Positions 24,646 through 32,900 of a DNA stretch of 64,000 nt are shown piece by piece. The stretch is taken from contig CAITUV010000038.1 in the NCBI GenBank assembly GCA_903895725.1, positions 1-64,000 of the forward strand, read 5' to 3'. This DNA is from an uncultured Myxococcales bacterium (GTDB taxonomy: Bacteria; Myxococcota_A; UBA9042; CAIXZC01). Every line of letters begins with the position of its first letter. The stretch's first letter is position 1. Below the pieces are notes generated by a model, which made no database searches, was not told where the DNA came from, and saw nothing but the letters and a program-made list of their open reading frames with translations. The translations under genes were made by a program, and so were the position numbers.

Positions 24646-25092
24646 TCAGCGGTTGTGCAGAGGGTTGAAGAAGAAGAGGTAGGCTCCGGCCGTATTCCGG
24701 CAGCTGTCGGAGTACCCCTCGAACTTGCCGGCCGAGGAGCCGCTGGAGTTGCGGATGGTGCCGTCCGATTCGATCTTCCCGTTGCTAGAGCCGCTGGAGT
24801 TGCGGATGGTGCCGTCCGATTCGATCTCGCCGATGGTGCTGCCCGAGCTGTTCCGCATGGTGCCGTCGGACTCCACCTTCCCGATGGAGCTGCCCGAGCT
24901 GTTCCGCACGGTACCGCCCGACTCGATCTTGCCTCCAGAGCTACCGGAGCTGCCCCGAACCGTCCCGTCGGACTCGATCTCTCCCTCCGTGCTGCCCGAG
25001 CCATTCCGAACGGTCATGGAGCATTGAGCCTGGGCAACAGCGGATACGAGCAGCAACAGCAGGGAGACACTTGCCACCAATGCGAGTCTCAT
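24646..25092 (-). CDS. Small secreted 17-residue-repeat protein (beta-flower-like)
   Basis: 148 residues from ATG 25092 with GGAGG at 25103-25099. A signal peptide (LALVASVSLLLLLVSAVAQA) precedes about five repeats of 17 residues with consensus GKIESDGTIRNSSGSSN, ending in GYSDSCRNTAGAYLFFFNPL. The strand-turn pattern I-x-S-D-G-T-x-R-x-S-x-G-x-x-x-G-x-I resembles the proteins described as 4- or 5-fold beta-flowers; call made from memory. It is the first gene of a possible three-gene unit with lipoprotein A (10 bp downstream) and the TfoX-domain gene. It may cap or bind the large surface protein. Confidence 0.7.
   Translation of the reverse strand: MRLALVASVSLLLLLVSAVAQAQCSMTVRNGSGSTEGEIESDGTVRGSSGSSGGKIESGGTVRNSSGSSIGKVESDGTMRNSSGSTIGEIESDGTIRNSSGSSNGKIESDGTIRNSSGSSAGKFEGYSDSCRNTAGAYLFFFNPLHNR
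24735..25010 (-). repeat. 51-bp tandem repeat inside the beta-flower-like gene
   Basis: Five 51-bp units encode the 17-residue repeat. Neighbouring units (for example those around 24770 and 24825) are nearly identical over 20-30 bp, pointing to recent duplication. Confidence 0.8.
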
Positions 25093-25290
25093 ATCAGCCT
25101 CCTCCAGAGGGAGCACCCGGCCGGAAGCGGGCAGACGCCCGGCGGCCGGCCGGCCGCAGCGCCCCATGCTACCACAACGCAACGGGAAATGCGTCGGCAG
25201 AATCGCCCGCAATTGACTGCGGCAGGCGAAAGTCGCACGATCGGGCCGTGGTGGTGCGGTGGTACCGAAACGAGCGACGAGGCGATCACG

Positions 25291-25485
25291 ATGGGCAGGC
25301 ACTCCTGCGAGAACTGCAGCTTCAGGGCCCGCTACGATCGCGCACCGAAGTCCCTTCTCGTCTCGGGCGCCTCTGGCGGTGGGACGCGGTCTGGTGCCCC
25401 GGGGTGGAGGGGCAGCATGCTGTCCCTGCCTGCCGAGGAGCGGAGGGAACGGGCCGTTCGTTACGACATCGGGAAGTACCTGTAG
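25291..25485 (+). pseudogene. Small CxxC protein gene with two compensating frameshifts
   Basis: The frame from ATG 25291 reads MGRHSCENCSFRARYDRAPK, then SLL, a Gly/Ser-rich nonsense stretch, then PGWRGSMLSLPAEERRERAV and RYDIGKYL to TAG 25483-25485. The nonsense stretch becomes protein-like in the neighbouring frame (LGRLWRWDAVWCPG). Removing one copy of a duplicated TCTCG (25356-25365) and one base of CCCCGGGG (25397-25404) yields a continuous 62-residue protein, KSLLGRLWRWDAVWCPGWRG. I recall similar small CxxC/GRLWRWH-x-WCPGW proteins in deltaproteobacteria. It ends 10 bp before the start of lipoprotein B. Either a decayed gene or assembly errors. Confidence 0.55.
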
Positions 25486-25495
25486 GGGGGGCGAG

Positions 25496-28400
25496 GTGCG
25501 AAATCTCTCAGTCTTCAGCTCGGCCGCTCTGGCCATGGTGGTCCTCGTCGGACTTGGTGCCGGGTGTGGCGGCGGCGCCCAGGTGGTCAGCATCGACGTG
25601 CCCTCGGATGCAGCGGCCCCGGAAGCAAGGCTGACGGACGGCCCCGGGGAAACGAACGGTCTCGACGTTCTGCGGTTCGTCGACGCCCGCACCGGCGAAG
25701 CAGACGTATTCCCGTGGAAGGAGACGGCGACCGACTTCGACGTCGATGCAGCGGCCGATGCTCCCGGGCCGCAGTGCGAGCCGGGACAGGGTTGTTTCCT
25801 GGACCCTTGCTCCGACAACGCCGAGTGCCTCTCGGGTTGGTGCGTCGAGCACATTGGAGAAGGCGTCTGCACGATCCCATGTCAGGAAGAATGCCCGCCG
25901 GGATGGACCTGCAAGCAGGTGGCGGGGACCGAGCCGGACGTTGTGTTCCTCTGCGTCTCGGAATTTGCGAACCTATGCCGTCCATGCGCCGGGCAGGCGG
26001 ACTGCAAGTCCGCGGGGGGCATGGAGGACGCCTGTGTCGACTACGGGTCCGCAGGCAGCTTCTGCGGCGGCCAGTGTGAGGATGGATTGGAGTGTCCGTG
26101 GGGGTTCTCCTGCAAGCCCTCCCTGACCGTTGACGGGATCGAGACGACGTCGTGTGTGGCGGATGCGGGGGTCTGCTCCTGCTCGGGAAAATCGATCGCA
26201 CTGTCGCTCTGGACGCCGTGCAACGTCACGAATGACTTCGGGACCTGCTCGGGGAAGAGGGTCTGCGTGGAGGGCGGATTGTCCGCCTGCGATGCGCCCG
26301 AGCCGACCCTGGAGGCATGCAATGCAGCGGATGATGATTGCGACGGCGAGACGGACGAGCCGAGCCTGATCGAGGGCGAGTACATCCCCCTGTGCGACGA
26401 TGGCAATCTGTGCACGAAGGATTCGTGCAAGGGAACTGAAGGCTGCCAGGCCGCTCCGCTTTCCGAGGTGGCCTGCGATGATGCCGACGCCTGCACAGCG
26501 GACGACGTGTGCATCGACGGGACTTGCTCCGGAGAGGCGATCGACTGCAACGACTCGAACCTCTGCACGGACGACTCGTGCGACGCGGCCTTCGGGTGCG
26601 TCAACGACTACAACTGGGCCGCCTGCGACGACAGTGATCCGTGCACGGCCGGCGACTCGTGCAAGAAGGGAGCGTGCTCCGGAGAGCCGATTCCATGCGA
26701 ATGTACGACCGACCCGGACTGCGAGAAGCTGGAGGACGGGGACCTGTGCAATGGGACGCTGGCATGCGACGTGGTGGCAATCCCTCACCAGTGCGTGGTC
26801 GTTCCCGACACGATCGTGAAATGCCCCGCCCCCGAAGGGCTGGGGAGCGAGTGCCAGGTTGCCGCGTGCGCTCCGAATACGGGAGAGTGCGGGTTGCTCC
26901 CCGGGCCCGACGGCAAGGCGTGCGACGACGGCGACGCATGTACCTATGCCGAGACATGCCAGGGAGGCCAGTGCCTTCCGGGGAAAACACTCACCTGCAA
27001 CGACGGCAATCCGTGCACGAACGATGTCTGCGAGCCGGCTGCCGGATGCACGCATTCGCCGAACACTTCGGACTGCGATGATTCCAACGTGTGCACGGTG
27101 GGCGACAGCTGCGCCGAGGGGACCTGCCTGCCCGGGCTCGACACACTCGCCTGCGACGACGGCAACGTCTGCACCGCCGACGACTGCAGCCCGGCTGCCG
27201 GGTGCACTCACTCACCGGTCAATGCCTCGTGCGACGACGGGAACTGGTGCACTGTCGGCGATGCCTGTGTCAACGGAAGCTGCGGTGCCGGGACGCAGGC
27301 CCTCAACTGCGACGACGGAAACCCCTGCACCGACGATTCCTGCAATCCCGAGTTGGGGTGCTCCCACGCCCCCAACACGGCCGGCTGCGATGATTCTGAC
27401 GCTTGCACCGTGGGCGATGTGTGCAACCTGGGGTCCTGCGCTCCGGGCGGGAAAACGCTCGTGTGTGACGATGCGAACCCCTGTACCAACGACACGTGCG
27501 TGCCGGCGACAGGCTGCCAGCACGTGGTCAATCAGGAGCCTTGCAGCGACTGGAACGAGTGCACCGTGGGGGATGAGTGCACGAACGGAATCTGCCTGCC
27601 CGGGCCGGAGTGGCTCGATTGCAGCGACGGGAATCCCTGTACCGACGACGGGTGCATGCCCGCCAGCGGGTGCTACCACAAGGTCAACACGGTTCCGTGC
27701 GAGGATGGCTCCCCGTGCACATCGGGAGAGACGTGCTCCGCCGGCAAATGCGGAGGTGGCGTCCCGGTCAATTGCGATGACGGGAACTCCTGCACGAAGG
27801 ACATGTGCGACCCGGGGGCCGGATGTGTTCATCTGCAGAAGAGCTGCGATGATTGCTGTCCGGCCTGCCACATCGAGGTGTGCGACCCGGCCAGCGGCTC
27901 CATCAAGTGCCTCGACGGGTGCGACGACGACGACGCGTGCACGATGGACTGGTGCGAGCCGCAGACGGAGTTGTGTACGTACACGGCGGTCGACTGCGAC
28001 GACGGCAACCCGTGCACCGATGATTCGTGCGACCCGCAATCAGGCTGCCGGCATGACCCCAATGCCGCTGGGTGCGACGACAGCGACCCCTGCACCGTCG
28101 GGGATGCCTGCGCCGGCGGGACGTGCAAGCCGGGCCCTGCTCTGCCGTGCGACGACGGGAATCCGTGCACCAAGGACCAGTGCTCAACCGGAGGAGTGTG
28201 CCTCCACCAGTGGGCTGGCCCATGCACCGTGCAGCCGGGCCCCGCCGACGGTATGGATCACGTGATTGGCAGCGTGTACAACATCGACCCGAACGGAACG
28301 ATGGACCACATCCGGACCGGAGGCTGGGGCGACAACTACTGGGCGCTGCTCCAGTTCCCGTTGAACAGCCTCCCGCCGCAGGCCAAGACAGCGACGATCC

Positions 28401-28726
28401 GGCTGTTCGGGATGAACGACAACATCAGCCCGACCAACATGTACCTGGACCGGGTGACTTCGCAGTGGGCGGAGAACTGCACCTGGTCCCAGAAGCCGAG
28501 CTATGTCAACGTGACGACCATCCCTCCCTCCCAGGTTGGAGTCTGGTATGAGATCGTGGTGACCGACCTGTACAACGGATGGAGGGCGGGCACGTGGCCG
28601 AACTACGGAGTCCAGTTCCGGTCGTACGGGACCTGGAACAACTACAACGGGTTCTGGTCCAGCGACTACACGGACGATCCGACGCTGAGGCCGATCCTCG
28701 TCGTGGTGCCCGTGGATCAGCCCTGA
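25496..28726 (+). CDS. Giant CTDC-repeat lipoprotein B with C-terminal DNRLRE-type domain
   Basis: 1076 residues. Start GTG 25496 with a purine-rich AGGGGGGG site upstream; it gives a perfect lipoprotein signal (MVVLVGLGAGC). Order: acidic spacer; the shared N-terminal Cys module (CLSGWCVEHIGEGVCTIPCQ, CPPGWTC, DVVFLCVSEFANLCRPC); one MopE-like motif (CNAADDDCDGETDEPS, about 280); about 20 CTDC repeats (300-900), such as CDDGNPCTDDSCNPELGC; a C-terminal domain from about 919 (DHVIGSVYNIDPNG, ALLQFPLNSLPPQAKTATIR, NMYLDRVTSQWAENCTWSQK) typical of DNRLRE carbohydrate-binding-like beta domains. It lacks the tail of paralog A, so the two differ in C-terminal module. Surface binding to polysaccharide is plausible. 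Confidence 0.85.
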   Translation: MRNLSVFSSAALAMVVLVGLGAGCGGGAQVVSIDVPSDAAAPEARLTDGPGETNGLDVLRFVDARTGEADVFPWKETATDFDVDAAADAPGPQCEPGQGCFLDPCSDNAECLSGWCVEHIGEGVCTIPCQEECPPGWTCKQVAGTEPDVVFLCVSEFANLCRPCAGQADCKSAGGMEDACVDYGSAGSFCGGQCEDGLECPWGFSCKPSLTVDGIETTSCVADAGVCSCSGKSIALSLWTPCNVTNDFGTCSGKRVCVEGGLSACDAPEPTLEACNAADDDCDGETDEPSLIEGEYIPLCDDGNLCTKDSCKGTEGCQAAPLSEVACDDADACTADDVCIDGTCSGEAIDCNDSNLCTDDSCDAAFGCVNDYNWAACDDSDPCTAGDSCKKGACSGEPIPCECTTDPDCEKLEDGDLCNGTLACDVVAIPHQCVVVPDTIVKCPAPEGLGSECQVAACAPNTGECGLLPGPDGKACDDGDACTYAETCQGGQCLPGKTLTCNDGNPCTNDVCEPAAGCTHSPNTSDCDDSNVCTVGDSCAEGTCLPGLDTLACDDGNVCTADDCSPAAGCTHSPVNASCDDGNWCTVGDACVNGSCGAGTQALNCDDGNPCTDDSCNPELGCSHAPNTAGCDDSDACTVGDVCNLGSCAPGGKTLVCDDANPCTNDTCVPATGCQHVVNQEPCSDWNECTVGDECTNGICLPGPEWLDCSDGNPCTDDGCMPASGCYHKVNTVPCEDGSPCTSGETCSAGKCGGGVPVNCDDGNSCTKDMCDPGAGCVHLQKSCDDCCPACHIEVCDPASGSIKCLDGCDDDDACTMDWCEPQTELCTYTAVDCDDGNPCTDDSCDPQSGCRHDPNAAGCDDSDPCTVGDACAGGTCKPGPALPCDDGNPCTKDQCSTGGVCLHQWAGPCTVQPGPADGMDHVIGSVYNIDPNGTMDHIRTGGWGDNYWALLQFPLNSLPPQAKTATIRLFGMNDNISPTNMYLDRVTSQWAENCTWSQKPSYVNVTTIPPSQVGVWYEIVVTDLYNGWRAGTWPNYGVQFRSYGTWNNYNGFWSSDYTDDPTLRPILVVVPVDQP

Positions 28727-28853
28727 TCCAGCAGCGGGTGCGGGCGGACGGAGCAAGGCAGTTGGGCCGGCGGCGGGGCGAAGGGCCGAACACAAGAGGC
28801 CCGGAGTCACATCCTGCTGGATTACTCGGGTCGGTCGATGCACTATTGCCCCC

Positions 28854-29873
28854 ATGAACCTGTTGCCGCAACTGGCCGCGACCGGCCTCTTCATGCTCGT
28901 GGTGCTGCTCGTTGCCGCCTGCTGTCTGCGTATCCTTGTGCTGCTGGCCCTAAGGCGGCTGACGCGACAGGACTACCTTCGAAGACCGTGGCTGGACCGG
29001 CCGGTCGTTCGGGCAGTCATCCTGGCCCTGGGCCTGATTGGTGCGTGCTGTTTCCTGTATGCCTGGCGGGTGGAGCCGTTCCGCCTGAATGCGACCCTGG
29101 AAGCCCTCTCGATGCCGCTGCTCCCTGGCGGCGGGCGGATCCGAATCGTCCATCTCAGCGACCTCCACATCGATGAGGACGGACAACCCGTTGCCGGTCT
29201 CGGGATGGCACTGGGAGCCGCCCCGGGCGGTTCGGGCGGCCCGGAAGTCGGTCTTGCCGACCTGGTCAACGCCCAGACCCCCGATCTCGTGCTCATGACG
29301 GGTGACTACCTGAACACAAGTGCCCCCGAGGCCGAAGCAACGCTTCGACGGCTGCTCCGCTCGCTGCATCCCAGGCACGGCATCTATGCGGTACTGGGGA
29401 ACTGGGACTACAGATCCTGGTCGAGGGCACGGGCGATTCTGGCGGAGGAGGGCGTCCAGGTGATCTCCTCGGCAAAAGCCGAAGTCATCATCCAGGGGAC
29501 GCACATCCGTCTGCTGGGCGACACGCTGCCCGCTCGCCCGGCCATTCCACCGGAATCGGGAGCGAAGCGGGCCTGGACCGTCTTTCTCACCCACACGCCG
29601 GACCAGGTTGAAGACGTCGCCGGAAAGGTGGACCTCTACCTTTGCGGGCACACTCATGGTGGGCAGATTCGGTTGCCGTTCTTCGGGGCGCTGCTCACCC
29701 TCTCGAGGTTCTGGAAGCGGTACGAGATGGGACGTTACGAGGTCGGAGGCACCACCCTGTTCGTGAATCGAGGAATCGGCTGCGAAGGGGGGCCCACCCC
29801 GCGAGTACGCTTCCTCTCACCGCCGGAGATCCTCGTGATCGACCTGGTCGGAGAATCCCCTACCCTGCGTTGA
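28854..29873 (+). CDS. Membrane-anchored metallophosphoesterase (YaeI/YkuE type)
   Basis: 339 residues. Two membrane segments at the N-terminus (about 7-35 and 54-72), then a calcineurin-like phosphoesterase domain: H100-LSDLH-105, MTGDYLN, GNWDY, LTHTPD and CGHTHGGQ, in the proper order with usual spacing. These residues bind two metal ions. The GNHD motif reads GNWD, so the conserved His is replaced by Trp. In related lipid-phosphoesterases this His is often absent or replaced, so activity is not excluded. YaeI/YkuE-type enzymes act near membrane lipids. Long inserted loop GQPVAGLGMALGAAPGGSGG after the first motif is unusual. ATG 28854; no strong SD is visible. The 127 bp upstream and 40 bp downstream hold nothing recognised. 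Confidence 0.85.
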   Translation: MNLLPQLAATGLFMLVVLLVAACCLRILVLLALRRLTRQDYLRRPWLDRPVVRAVILALGLIGACCFLYAWRVEPFRLNATLEALSMPLLPGGGRIRIVHLSDLHIDEDGQPVAGLGMALGAAPGGSGGPEVGLADLVNAQTPDLVLMTGDYLNTSAPEAEATLRRLLRSLHPRHGIYAVLGNWDYRSWSRARAILAEEGVQVISSAKAEVIIQGTHIRLLGDTLPARPAIPPESGAKRAWTVFLTHTPDQVEDVAGKVDLYLCGHTHGGQIRLPFFGALLTLSRFWKRYEMGRYEVGGTTLFVNRGIGCEGGPTPRVRFLSPPEILVIDLVGESPTLR

Positions 29874-29913
29874 CCTGCGATGCCCCGCCTGGCGGCGCCA
29901 GCAGCGGAATGCA

Positions 29914-32900
29914 CTAGAAGTTCGCTGTGGCCGATGCACCGGAGGCCCCGGTGGTTCCGGGATTCCCGATGGAAGGACCGCCGCTGCCACCGCCGCCACC
30001 CGCCCCCGTCTGGCAGGAGTTGTCGGCCTTGTACGAGGCCAGATTGGCGGCCCCCTGTCCGCTGGCGAAGAAGCAGTAGGAGACGCCTCCGCACCCGCCT
30101 CCTCCGCCGCCGCCATGACCGCCGTTGCCGCCATCGCCGCCGGTTCCGGCCCCCCAGCCGCACCAGGCATTGGCCGTTCCGCCGTTACCCCCCAGAGCAC
30201 CAGTACCGCCGGTACCGCCGGTACCGCCGTTGCCTCCGGTTCCTCCGCCGCCGCCCAGGCCCCCTTCGATGGAGTTGGATTGCACCTTGGGGATCGTGGT
30301 CGGTGCCACGTCGAACCGGAAGAAGATGCCGAACGAGCCGCCGCCGCCCGTGGCCCCTGCTCCCGATGTGCCGTTGCAGCCGCCGCTGCCGCCGCCGCCG
30401 CCCGTGGCCCCGATGTGGTCGCCGCAGGTCCCCGTGGAATCGGCACCACCGCCGCCGCCGCCGCCGCCACCGCCGCCCCCCGGGTTTCCGCCGATTCCCG
30501 CCGAGGCGCTGCCTGGTGACCACAGGCCGTTGACCACGTTTCCGGCTGAGGCCGAGCACCCGCTGCCGGCCGCTCCGCTGGTACCGGTCGCTCCCTTGGC
30601 GCCATCGAGCCCCTCGAACGAGTTCCCGCCGGGCGGCACTGTGCAGGTCGAGCAGATGCTGTTGAACGTCCCGTCCCAACCGGCGGCTCCGCCAGCGCCG
30701 CCCCCGGTGCCCAGTCCGACCCGCCCCGTCTCGTTGGCGTTGGGCCCTGCGTAGCTCGGACAGTAGCTGTCCCCTCCCAGGCCTCCCGAGACGTCGGTTG
30801 CCCCGCACGTGCGGCTCCCGCCGCTGCCACCGCTCTGGACCTTTCCGACGGTGCAGTTGTTGCTGCCGTAGATGAAGGCGTTGAGCCCTGCCGCCCCGTT
30901 CACGCCGTCCGTGCCGTCCAAGCCGTTCGCACCGGCAGAGCCGGACCCTCCGTTGCCGGCCACGATGTGGTTGTGGGAGAGCTTGAGCCCCTCGCCACAG
31001 TTCTTCACGTACACCGCGTAGCTCGACCCGCCCGAGGTGTTGTTGCTCTTGCCGTAGATGGTGAAGCCGTCCACCACAGTGCTCCCGGCCGCGCCGCCGA
31101 TTCCGGATGCGTTGACGGCGCCGGGCAGAGGCGTGCTGAACGGACTTCCCATGATGACGGTCTCATACAGGACGATGTTGCGCTGCTTGAAGTCCGAGGA
31201 GTAGCCTCCCCACAGCATGACTCCCGCCTTGAGGCTCAGCGAGGCCGTGTAGACCCCCGTTGCCACGTACACATCCCGCTTGCCGCTGGCCTTGGCCTTG
31301 TCGATGCCCGCCTGGATGGTGAGGAGGGGCTTGGCCATCGAGCCCGCATTTGCGTCGGAGCCGTTCTTGGCCACGAAGACGGCATTGAGCGCTTCGCCGT
31401 CAACTCCGTCGCAGTTCTGGTCCTTCTTGACCGGGTTGCAGGTGGGTGGATCGGGGCAGTCCACGTCGGGCGTGTCGGTTGCCGAGACGTAGCCGCATTC
31501 GCAGCCGTCTGCAGGGTTGGAGTTCACGTCGAAGTAGGTGGCCTTGCATTGCATCATGCAGTCGGGAACCTGCTGGGAGCCGTCGCAAACCCCGCTTGCA
31601 TTGGGGTACTGGAGGAACGTGCAGTTGTTTCCGCATTGCCCGCAGTGCGTGTCCTTCGTGTACTTGCCGTTGACGAGGAAGCCGTCGTCCAGCGTTCCGT
31701 TGCAGTCGTTGTCGAGCCCGTCGCAGACCTCGACCGGCAGGGTGCAGGGTCCCCAGCCGGCCTGAAGGCACATCTGGGTCCCGTAGCACGTGGTGTAGGG
31801 CTCGCCCGGGGCCGGGTCGGTCGGCCAGGTGGCAGAGCAGCTCTTGCTCAGGTTGGGGTTGCTGCCGTCACAGGTGCACGAGTTGGTGGACGGGAGGCAC
31901 TGCTGATCACCCTCGTACGGCTTGCACTCGTAGCCGGACGGGCAGTCCGCGTCAGAGTCGCAGTGCTTCGAGCAGTACTTGCCGTCGGCCAGGGTAACGC
32001 ATTTGGCCCCCTCGAGCACGCAGTTGTCATCGGTGGAGCAGACCTCGCACAGGCTCGCCACGTTGGGAATGCACTGGAACTGGTTGAGCTTGTAATAGCC
32101 CGCATCGCAGGTATCCACCACGCACTGCGGGGTCTCCTTCGTGTCGTCGCACTTGGGGACCGCGTGCGGGAAGCCCGCCTCGCAGGAGATCGTGCACGAG
32201 CCGCAATGGGTGAACGCAGAGTACTTGCCCTGGAGGTTCTTGAAGTCCTCGTCCACGCTGCCGTCGCAGTCGTTGTCCACGTAATCACAGCTCTCCTTGG
32301 CCGGGACCGATGCCTGGCAGATCCACCCGGGCGTGCCCATGCACACGGCCTGGCCGGAACAGGTCCCGAACTGGTTGGAGAACGAGCACGGCTTGGACTG
32401 GGGCAGCCCGTCGTCCGTGAGCCCGTTGCAGTCGTTGTCGACTCCGTCGCATTCCTCGGGAATCGGCAAAGCCGCATCGCAGGAGGACCATCCGGTGACG
32501 GCGTTGCACGTCTGGAATCCAAAGCACGTTCCGGTGGGGTTGGTCAGCGAGCAGCTCCTCTTGCTCCCCTGGGAGAACGAGTTGCACTCGCAGCTCCCGG
32601 AATCGGGCAGGCAGAGGGTCCCCTTTCCGGCGTAGGACTTGCAGGAGGTCTCACCCGCACAATCCCCTTCGACCTTGCAGGGCAGCGCACAGCGCTTCTT
32701 GCCGTCGATGGTCACGCAGGGCGAGCCGACGCAGTCTGCGTCCACGCCGCACTCCTGACAGGTGGTGTCGGGCGGGACGATGCACTGGAACGGGCTGACC
32801 TGGTAGTATCCCGCGTCGCACGAAGCCACGATGCATTTGGGGACCTGGTAGGAGGGGTCGCACTTGCCGGAGGCGTGGGGGATGGCTGCGGCGCAGGCGC

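Noticed and set aside
24735..25010. Possible CRISPR or intergenic minisatellite
   Set aside because: The 51-bp period is in frame within a gene with SD and signal peptide, so it is a protein repeat.
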